Below are positions 1-5,298 of a DNA stretch of 9,664 nt, one piece after another. Location: the NCBI GenBank assembly GCA_023819545.1, contig JAMWCA010000042.1, positions 1 to 9,664 of the forward strand, in the 5' to 3' direction. The stretch is from Candidatus Omnitrophota bacterium. GTDB taxonomy: Bacteria > Ratteibacteria > UBA8468 > B48-G9 > JAFGKM01. Under the pieces are notes generated by a model. It was given only the letters and a program-made list of their open reading frames with translations. It was not told the origin of the DNA and made no database searches. Every line of letters starts with the position of its first letter. Positions within the stretch are counted from its first letter, which is position 1. A program made the translations under genes and the position numbers.

Positions 1-365
1 ATATTCTTTTTATTGATGCTTAGATTTAAATCTCTCAGATATTTTTTTATTTCATTTATTCTCTTTTGAATTCCTAACTGTAGTTTGTTTATAATTATTT
101 CTTCTATATCTTCGTTTGCTTTGTATAATGCTCGCGTATGACCTCTTTTCCAAACTTTTTCTACTGCGTTCCATTCTTCAAGTTTTTTTAAGTTTAAACT
201 AACATTTGCTTTACTTATTCCGAGTTCTTTTGTTATTTGCCCTGGAGAAAGTGGTTCAGAATTCATATATAAAAGTGCATAAATCTGACAAACTGTTCTA
301 TTTAAACCAAGTCCTTCACCTATATTTCCTGCCAATTCAATAATTTTTTCTTTTATCTGGTCCAT
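1..365 (-). CDS. GbsR/MarR-type winged-helix transcriptional regulator (partial, C-terminus beyond left edge)
   Basis: My own translation of the minus strand gives 121 codons open to the window edge, starting MDQIKEKIIELAGNIGEGLG. The N-terminal helix (about residues 1-20) and the following stretch LNRTVCQIYALLYM match the GbsR-like branch of the MarR superfamily. A winged helix follows: residues 38-61 contain PGQITKELGISKANVSLNLK (helix-turn-helix with recognition helix), and the wing lies around residues 68-82 (KVWKRGHTRALYK). The visible end (residues 85-121) is helical and charged, as expected for a dimerisation region. Family members are about 150-190 residues, so roughly a third is missing. 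Such proteins are cytoplasmic DNA-binding regulators, often of osmolyte or efflux genes; the target here is unknown. The start has no recognisable Shine-Dalgarno sequence. It lies downstream of aroE on the same strand, but has its own candidate promoter and a palindrome upstream. Confidence 0.8.
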   Translation of the reverse strand, partial: MDQIKEKIIELAGNIGEGLGLNRTVCQIYALLYMNSEPLSPGQITKELGISKANVSLNLKKLEEWNAVEKVWKRGHTRALYKANEDIEEIIINKLQLGIQKRINEIKKYLRDLNLSINKKN

Positions 366-386
366 TTTGTTTAATTTGTTTTGTAT

Positions 387-414
387 ATTTTAAACTTTTT
401 TTGAGATAAAACAA
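387..414 (-). promoter_or_regulatory. Candidate sigma-70 promoter of the GbsR-like regulator gene
   Basis: On the minus strand, TTGTTT (409-414) and TAAAAT (387-392) are separated by 16 bp. Predicted transcription would start near 380, giving a leader of about 15 nt without a Shine-Dalgarno sequence. In DNA this AT-rich, weak promoter matches arise by chance, so confidence is moderate. The -35 box lies inside a 22-bp imperfect palindrome (406-427). Confidence 0.4.
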
Positions 415-427
415 AATTTTATTTTAT
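406..427. promoter_or_regulatory. 22-bp imperfect palindrome, candidate operator
   Basis: The two 11-bp half sites (ATAAAACAAAA on the plus strand, then TTTTATTTTAT) are reverse complements except for one mismatched pair (positions 412 and 421). The element overlaps the -35 box of the candidate promoter of the regulator gene. A palindrome of this size over a -35 box is where a dimeric MarR-type protein would bind to repress itself. The composition is almost pure A and T, so chance symmetry is a real possibility. Confidence 0.35.
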
Positions 428-449
428 AATTTGACCCTGTGGTTTAGAA

Positions 450-1301
450 TTAAATTTTTTCATAAAGTGCTTTTTTCATTATATCAACAGGTGCTTTTTT
501 TCCTGTCCAAATTTCAAATGATATCGCTCCTTGATATACAAGCATTGATATACCATCAAGATATGGAATTTTTAAATTTTCTGCTGTTTTTAATAATTCA
601 GTTTTTCTATTATACACAATGTCATAAACAAACTTTACCATTTCAATATTTTCTTTTTCTATCAATAAAGGGTCATTTTCTTTCATTCCAACAGAAGTAG
701 TATTGATTAAAAGGTCAATATTCTGCCATATTTTTTTATCATTTCTCTTTTCAAATTCAATAATTTCTATGTTTTTAAATTTCAGTTTTTCTACCAAATT
801 TTTCTTTAGTTTTTTTGCATTTTCAAGTGTTCTATTTGTTATAAAAATTGAATTTACCTTTTCATTTATTAAAGCACCACATATTGCATAGGAACTTCCA
901 CCTGCTCCTAAAATAAAAACATTTTTCCCTTCTGGTTTAAATTTACCATCTTCTTTCAATGACCTTAAAAAACCCTCTCCATCTGTAGTATATCCTTTAA
1001 GTTTTCCATCTGTATTATGGATTGTATTTACGACTTTAAGAATTTTTGAGTTTTCATCAAGTTCATCTAAATATTTAATAACTTGTTTTTTATGAGGGAT
1101 AGTTACATTTACTCCTATCCAGTGAAAAATTTTTATTGCTTTTACTGCTTCTTTTAAATCTTGTGGTTTTACTTCAAATGGGATATAAACATAATCAAGT
1201 CCAAGATATTTAAAAGCAGAATTTTGAAAAACAGGAGATAGAGAATGGCTCACAGGATAACCGAAAACACCTGTAACTTTTGTAGTTCCTTTTATTTCCA
1301 T
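450..1301 (-). CDS. aroE: Shikimate dehydrogenase (NADP+)
   Basis: AroE reduces 3-dehydroshikimate to shikimate with NADPH, the fourth step of the cytoplasmic shikimate (aromatic amino acid) pathway. The 283-residue protein is close to the usual 270-290. Visible motifs: the substrate-binding segment GYPVSHSLSP (residues 14-23), NVTIPHKK (65-72) with the catalytic Lys71, VNT with Asn92, and YTTDGEGF (104-111) with Asp107. These match Lys65, Asn86 and Asp102 of E. coli AroE. The dinucleotide loop GAGGSS is at 132-137 and NRT (156-158) suggests NADP preference. INTTSVGM is at 199-206 and YQGAISFEIWTG at 256-267. No active-site residue is missing. The start is the only ATG that gives a normal N-terminus, yet it has no Shine-Dalgarno sequence; an extended -10 just upstream suggests a nearly leaderless message. 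It is divergent from parA. Confidence 0.96.
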   Translation of the reverse strand: MEIKGTTKVTGVFGYPVSHSLSPVFQNSAFKYLGLDYVYIPFEVKPQDLKEAVKAIKIFHWIGVNVTIPHKKQVIKYLDELDENSKILKVVNTIHNTDGKLKGYTTDGEGFLRSLKEDGKFKPEGKNVFILGAGGSSYAICGALINEKVNSIFITNRTLENAKKLKKNLVEKLKFKNIEIIEFEKRNDKKIWQNIDLLINTTSVGMKENDPLLIEKENIEMVKFVYDIVYNRKTELLKTAENLKIPYLDGISMLVYQGAISFEIWTGKKAPVDIMKKALYEKI

Positions 1302-1310
1302 TGTATAAAT

Positions 1311-1319
1311 ATTTTATCA
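1311..1319 (-). promoter_or_regulatory. Candidate extended -10 promoter of aroE
   Basis: The minus strand reads TGATAAAAT here, an extended -10 (TG, one base, TAAAAT at 1311-1316). Transcription would start near 1304, only about three bases before the aroE start codon at 1301, so the message would be essentially leaderless, consistent with the missing Shine-Dalgarno sequence. An alternative -35 (TTGTCA, 1328-1333) has poorer -10 partners at 16-18 bp. Confidence 0.4.
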
Positions 1320-1326
1320 TTTTTAT

Positions 1327-1355
1327 TTGACAATTTTAAAGAAATATATTAAATT
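1327..1355 (+). promoter_or_regulatory. Promoter of the parA operon
   Basis: A perfect -35 box TTGACA (1327-1332) is followed 17 bp later by TAAATT (1350-1355), four of six matches to the -10 consensus. Transcription would begin near 1362, just before the Shine-Dalgarno AGGAAG (1364-1369), which is 6 bp from the parA ATG. The -35 box also reads as TTGTCA on the other strand, so aroE and parA promoters may share DNA. Confidence 0.55.
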
Positions 1356-1357
1356 AT

Positions 1358-1372
1358 GAAGTTAGGAAGTTA
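1358..1372 (+). repeat. Tandem heptamer GAAGTTA, two copies
   Basis: GAAGTTA occurs at 1358-1364 and again at 1366-1372, one base apart, so the copies sit 8 bp centre to centre between the parA -10 box and start codon. The second copy overlaps the Shine-Dalgarno sequence. Ribbon-helix-helix partition proteins of the Omega type bind short tandem heptads, so this could be an autoregulatory operator; with two copies only, chance cannot be excluded. Confidence 0.3.
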
Positions 1373-1375
1373 AAA

Positions 1376-2143
1376 ATGAGAAAGATAGCAGTAATTAATC
1401 AAAAGGGTGGGTCTGGAAAAACAACAACAGTAGTCAATGTTGGATATTTTCTTGCAGAGATAGGGAAAAAAGTTTTACTTATTGACCTTGACCCTCAATC
1501 TCATACTACAATTCATCTTGGTTTTGAACCACCAGAGATAAAAAAGTCGCTTTATGATTTGCTTGTTAATCAAACACCATTTTCAGATGTTTTAAAGCCA
1601 ACTTCTTATAAGAATTTATATTTAATTCCTTCTAAAATTGACCTTGCAAGTGCTGAAATTGAACTTGTTAATGAAGTTGGAAGAGAAATAATTTTAAGAG
1701 AAATTCTCAAGAAAAATAATGTAAAATATGACTATATAATTATGGATTGCCCTCCTTCTCTTGGTTTACTTACTTTAAATGCCTTAACAACTGCAAGAGA
1801 GGTTTTTATTCCAATACAGGCAGAATTTTTTGCTCTTGAGGGACTTACCAAACTTTTCCAGACAATAAAGATAGTCAAAGAAAGAATTAATCCAGTTCTT
1901 GAAATAACAGGAATAATAATCACTATGTATGATAAAAGGAAAAATATATGCAAAGATGTAGAAAAAAAAGTTGAAGAATACTTTAAAGAAAAAGTTTTTA
2001 AAACAAGAATTAGGGAAAACGTCCGTCTTGCAGAAGCACCAAGTTATGGTAAACCAATAGGTGATTTTGATAAAAATTCTTATGGTGCCGAGGATTACAA
2101 AAAATTAGTAAGAGAAATTGTAAAACAGGAGAAAAGTGTATGA
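1376..2143 (+). CDS. parA: ParA/Soj-type chromosome or plasmid partition ATPase
   Basis: This is a deviant Walker-A ATPase that, in the ParA family, dimerises with ATP, binds DNA nonspecifically and is switched off by its partner protein, so moving or positioning cargo on the nucleoid. At 255 residues it has the standard Soj length with no N-terminal HTH extension. Motifs: KGGSGKTTT (residues 10-18) with signature Lys10 and Lys15, DLDPQ (37-41, Walker A'), IIMDCPPSLG (121-130, Walker B), and the C-terminal block RIRENVRLAEAPSYGKPI (211-228) followed by SYGAEDY, the usual ParA tail. A good Shine-Dalgarno AGGAAG lies 6 bp before the ATG. The stop overlaps the next start (ATGA), so the two proteins are translationally coupled. 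Chromosomal segregation is the natural reading, but the neighbour is not a standard ParB, so another cargo is possible. Confidence 0.93.
   Translation: MRKIAVINQKGGSGKTTTVVNVGYFLAEIGKKVLLIDLDPQSHTTIHLGFEPPEIKKSLYDLLVNQTPFSDVLKPTSYKNLYLIPSKIDLASAEIELVNEVGREIILREILKKNNVKYDYIIMDCPPSLGLLTLNALTTAREVFIPIQAEFFALEGLTKLFQTIKIVKERINPVLEITGIIITMYDKRKNICKDVEKKVEEYFKEKVFKTRIRENVRLAEAPSYGKPIGDFDKNSYGAEDYKKLVREIVKQEKSV
2127..2131 (+). promoter_or_regulatory. Ribosome binding site of the small ParA-partner gene, inside parA
   Basis: AGGAG lies within the last codons of parA, 8 bp before the ATG at 2140. Together with the ATGA stop/start overlap it supports that start and suggests coupled translation of the two proteins. 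Confidence 0.7.
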
Positions 2144-2511
2144 GAAAAGGTGGACTTGGTAAAGACCCTTTAAGTTGGATAAGTTCAACAGTGAAAGAAG
2201 AACAGGAACAGAAAACAGAAGTTATACAGAAAAAGGAAGAAAAGAGAGAAGTTAAAGAAATACCAAAATTTAAGACATTTGAAGTTCGCCTTACCACATT
2301 ATTAAGAGAAGACCAACTTGAGTTTCTTGAAAAACTTATAAGAGATATACATAGAAATAGAGAACCTCAATACAGAAAGGAAAGAATAACTAAAAATACT
2401 TTAATTAGAGTTTTCATAGATGCTTTCCGAAATGTAAATTTCAATATTAAAAATATACCTGATGAAGAAGAGTTGTTAAATAGAATTCTTGAAAAGGTTG
2501 TCAAGGGTTAA
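2140..2511 (+). CDS. Small ParA partner: ParB-like N-terminal peptide plus ribbon-helix-helix-like domain (inferred)
   Basis: This 123-residue protein is not a member of a family I can name with certainty. Three parts are visible. The N-terminus MRKGGLGKDPLSWIS (1-15) resembles the start of Spo0J/ParB proteins (basic residue, then GLGKG..ALF), the piece that stimulates the ParA ATPase. Residues 17-43 are a Glu/Lys-rich, probably disordered linker. Residues 46-98 read as a short strand (FEVRLTTLL), a helix (REDQLEFLEKLIRDIHRNR) and a second helix (ITKNTLIRVFIDAFRNV), the pattern of a ribbon-helix-helix DNA-binding domain. It has no ParB HTH or CTPase motif. Inferred role: it binds DNA and controls ParA, as ParG or Omega do on plasmids, and may repress its own operon. 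Alternatively it links ParA to a non-DNA cargo. Its 3' end overlaps the convergent gene by 11 bp. Confidence 0.6.
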   Translation: MRKGGLGKDPLSWISSTVKEEQEQKTEVIQKKEEKREVKEIPKFKTFEVRLTTLLREDQLEFLEKLIRDIHRNREPQYRKERITKNTLIRVFIDAFRNVNFNIKNIPDEEELLNRILEKVVKG

Positions 2512-4108
2512 ATTCAATTAGTTTCCCCTTTTCTGCTGATTCAAGAGTTTTATCAATTATTCCTATAACATTTCTTGCTTTATAAATATCAATTTCTAAT
2601 TCTTCACCGAAAATCAAATGGTCTGCAATGTTATTGTAAAACCTATACCATTCGGTTTGCATTGGAGGAATGATTTTTTCAGTTAAACCATCTTCATATT
2701 TATAAACTTTTATAATATCAGTTTGAATAATTCCTCCTTTTTCACCAAGAATTCTCCATCTTGGTTTTGGAATTGATGCGATTGAAGAAGATTGAATATC
2801 TGCAACTTCTCCATTTTCAAAAGTTACAATTGATTTTACTTCATCTTCATTTGAAAAATTAAACCATTTTCTTTTCTGGACAACTCCATAAACATTTTTA
2901 ATTTTTGAAGGAATTAGTGTTAAAAGCCAATATAGGAAATGTGCTCCCCAGTCATAAAAAATCCCTCCTGAAATTTCTTTTTCACTTCTCCACCATTCTT
3001 TTGGCATTCCATATCCACCCATAAAAATCTCAACATTAAAAATTTTCCCTATTTCTTCGGACTTAACTATTTTTTCTATTGCAAGAAAGTCACCGTCCCA
3101 TCTTCTGTTATGAAAAACAGAAAGCATTAGTCCTTTTTTATTTGCTGTTTCAATCATTTCATCTGCTTCTTTTAGTTTTATACACATTGGTTTTTCAACA
3201 ATTACATTTTTTCCTGAATTTAAACAAGAAATTGCAAGGTCTTTATGAGTATTATGTGGAGTAACAATAATTGCAAGTTCTATTTCTTCATCTTTTAGAA
3301 ATTCTTTTAAATCGGTATAAGTTTTACTTTCAGGGAAGTCCTTTTTTGCTTGTTCCATTCTCTCTTTATTTAAGTCAAAGAAAGCAATTACTTTCATTCC
3401 ATAAGTTGAATTTATTAAATCAGCATGGTGTTTCCCCATGTTGAAAGCAGGTCCATATCCAATTATTCCACATTTTATTTCTTTTTCCTTTTTCTCTTCT
3501 TTTGCCGTCCAAATAATAGCTCTTTTAATAGTTTTAATAATATCTTTATTTTCCATGACATTTAAACTATGACAAGGTGCAAAATAGAAAATCCTTCCGT
3601 TTCCATAATTTCTTGTATATCCAAGAGGAAGTAATTTTCCTTGCCAATATCCATTAAATAAAATTTCTGCATCTTGAGAAAGATTTAAAAAATAAAATTC
3701 ATCATCAATAATTTTTGAAGGGATTCTTCTATTTATGTAGTGTGAAGAAGTTGATTTTAATTCAAAAGGAAAGACAGGACTATGTCCAATAAATTCACAA
3801 CCAAGCATTTCTTTAAATTTTTTATTTTTTTTAAAATATGCACCTGTTGAATGTATTCCAACCAAACCACCACCATTTTTAACATATTTAATTATATTTT
3901 CCTCTTGTTTTTCATCAAAATCAGTATTGTCAGCGTATATTAGAATACTGTCATAATTAAAAATTATATCTTTACCAAAAACATTTTTCTCTTTTTCAAT
4001 TAATATTTCATAATCTTTAAGTTGAACTTTAATTATTTCAGCAAGTTGATTTGATGGATGATAAGGTTTTTCGCCAACAAAAATTAAAATCTTTTTTTTA
4101 TCTGACAT
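2501..4108 (-). CDS. Fusion protein: ThuA-like domain plus Gfo/Idh/MocA oxidoreductase
   Basis: The 535-residue protein joins two families usually found as separate genes. Residues 5-203 are ThuA-like, a class I glutamine amidotransferase-type fold: KILIFVGEKPYHPSN, GGGLVGIHSTGAYF (79-92) with His86, IGHSP (107-111), and YGNGRIFYFAPCHS (168-181) with His180. A Lys/Glu linker (204-210) leads to the oxidoreductase: the Rossmann segment CGIIGYGPAFNMGKHH (213-228), the signature VEKPM (304-308) with Lys306, and GGIFYDWGAH (381-390) with Asp386 and His390, completing the Lys-Asp-His set of NAD(P)-dependent sugar dehydrogenases. In rhizobia, ThuA and the Gfo-type ThuB act together in trehalose and related sugar use through 3-keto sugars, so one chain doing both steps is plausible; the substrate is unknown. 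The Shine-Dalgarno AAGGAG (4115-4120) is 6 bp before ATG. It is the last gene of the operon. Confidence 0.88.
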   Translation of the reverse strand: MSDKKKILIFVGEKPYHPSNQLAEIIKVQLKDYEILIEKEKNVFGKDIIFNYDSILIYADNTDFDEKQEENIIKYVKNGGGLVGIHSTGAYFKKNKKFKEMLGCEFIGHSPVFPFELKSTSSHYINRRIPSKIIDDEFYFLNLSQDAEILFNGYWQGKLLPLGYTRNYGNGRIFYFAPCHSLNVMENKDIIKTIKRAIIWTAKEEKKEKEIKCGIIGYGPAFNMGKHHADLINSTYGMKVIAFFDLNKERMEQAKKDFPESKTYTDLKEFLKDEEIELAIIVTPHNTHKDLAISCLNSGKNVIVEKPMCIKLKEADEMIETANKKGLMLSVFHNRRWDGDFLAIEKIVKSEEIGKIFNVEIFMGGYGMPKEWWRSEKEISGGIFYDWGAHFLYWLLTLIPSKIKNVYGVVQKRKWFNFSNEDEVKSIVTFENGEVADIQSSSIASIPKPRWRILGEKGGIIQTDIIKVYKYEDGLTEKIIPPMQTEWYRFYNNIADHLIFGEELEIDIYKARNVIGIIDKTLESAEKGKLIEFNP

Positions 4109-4134
4109 TTTATTCTCCTTTTAAAAATTAATTT

Positions 4135-5283
4135 TTATTTCTTTGTAAAAGACGGGTCTGTTATTCTTTCCTCTTTAACAACTTTTTTGGGTTTTGATGA
4201 TTTTTTAAGTTGTTCCATTAGTTGGTCATACTCTTTTCTATCAACTGGAATTTCCACAGGTTTTTCTTTTTTACCTGAAAGTATACAAGCATTTATAAAT
4301 TCAACACTATTTAATCCTTCTTGTCCATTTACAATAAGTTTTTCTCCATAAAGGACTGCTCTTGCAAAATTCCTTATTATTGCTGCATGACCTGTTTGAA
4401 TGTTTGATGTTATTTCAATTTTTTCTTCTGTATATCTTAAGGAGCCCCACATATTTTCTATTTTTACAATTGATTCATCTAATGGATATTCAAAAGAATA
4501 AAAAGTAAGGGAATTGCCTCTAATTACAAGTTTTCCTTTGTTTCCTGTAAATTCCATGTGTAAAGGTCCGACTGGTTCACAAGTTGAAGTATAATAATAG
4601 CCCCATGCACCATTTTCATATTCTAAAAGAGCACTTACTTCATCTTCTACTTCTATATCATGCATTTTTGTTCTTGTTTTTGCAAAAACTTTTTTTGGCA
4701 GACCTCCAAGAAAAGTAAATAAATCAATTGTATGAGGTGCCTGATTTATTAAGACACCTCCTCCTTCTCCAACCCATGTTGCCCTCCATCCACCACTATT
4801 ATAATATGCTTGTGTTCTATACCAAGGGTCAATACAAACTGTCTTATGAATTTCACCAAGTGCACCACTTTTAATTATTTCAGTTGCTTTTCTAAAAAGT
4901 GGCTCTGCTCTTTTTTGAAACATAATTGTAAATATTTTTCCTGAATTTTTTGCTGCTTCTATCATCTTATCTGCATCTGAAACTCTAACAGCAATCGGTT
5001 TTTCACTTAAAACATGTAGTCCATTTTCAAAAGCAAATATTGCTATTTCAGGATGAAACCAGTGGGGAGTTGCAATAATTACTCCTTCTGCTAATCCACT
5101 TTTTATTGCTTCTTTATAATTAGTAAAATATTTAACTCCGTGTTCTTCTCCTTTCTTTTTTGCAACATTTTCATCATTATCACAAACAAAAACAAGTTCT
5201 GTTTCTTCTAAATTTTTTACACTATTACAATGGGCAGAACCCATACCACCAACACCTATAACTCCTATCCTTAATTTTTTCAT
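4135..5283 (-). CDS. Gfo/Idh/MocA family oxidoreductase
   Basis: A 382-residue cytoplasmic NAD(P)-dependent dehydrogenase of the glucose-fructose oxidoreductase/inositol dehydrogenase family. The N-terminal Rossmann domain shows RIGVIGVGGMGSAH (5-18) with the GxGxxG-type loop, then ATPHWFHPEIA (71-81) and the signature SEKPIAV (93-99) with catalytic Lys95. The C-terminal domain has GGWRATW (164-170) and GGGVLINQAPHTIDLF (174-189) with His184. Asn180 takes the place where the family usually has Asp four residues before this His (Asp172/His176 in Bacillus inositol dehydrogenase), so the reaction may differ from a plain sugar-alcohol oxidation. A Lys-rich tail (about 360-382) extends past the fold. 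The Shine-Dalgarno AAAGGAGG (5291-5298) fills the 15-bp gap from the isomerase gene and fixes the start. It is only distantly like the oxidoreductase half of the next gene, so this is not a recent duplication. Confidence 0.9.
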   Translation of the reverse strand: MKKLRIGVIGVGGMGSAHCNSVKNLEETELVFVCDNDENVAKKKGEEHGVKYFTNYKEAIKSGLAEGVIIATPHWFHPEIAIFAFENGLHVLSEKPIAVRVSDADKMIEAAKNSGKIFTIMFQKRAEPLFRKATEIIKSGALGEIHKTVCIDPWYRTQAYYNSGGWRATWVGEGGGVLINQAPHTIDLFTFLGGLPKKVFAKTRTKMHDIEVEDEVSALLEYENGAWGYYYTSTCEPVGPLHMEFTGNKGKLVIRGNSLTFYSFEYPLDESIVKIENMWGSLRYTEEKIEITSNIQTGHAAIIRNFARAVLYGEKLIVNGQEGLNSVEFINACILSGKKEKPVEIPVDRKEYDQLMEQLKKSSKPKKVVKEERITDPSFTKK

Positions 5284-5298
5284 TTTTTTTCCTCCTTT

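Noticed and set aside
431..700. Plus-strand open frame of 89 codons opposite the end of aroE, and a 62-codon one at 703-891
   Set aside because: Both are antisense to a clearly real aroE, are rich in Phe/Leu/Ile as expected from the complement of AT-rich coding DNA, and have no recognisable domain.
1302..1375. Canonical parS site near parA
   Set aside because: I saw no match to the 16-bp parS palindrome (core around CACGTG) here or elsewhere by eye; a site outside the window remains possible.
2010..2297. Minus-strand frames at 2010-2297 and 1732-1953 opposite the parA operon
   Set aside because: They are antisense shadows of parA and its partner gene, whose family motifs and Shine-Dalgarno sequences are clear.
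2488..2505. Inverted repeat CTTGA / TCAAG with an 8-base loop near the convergent stop codons, as a terminator
   Set aside because: The stem is only 5 bp and AT-leaning, and no U-tract follows on either strand.
4135..5283. Recent tandem duplication of the two Gfo/Idh/MocA genes
   Set aside because: The two proteins share only family motifs; active-site residues and surrounding sequence differ strongly.
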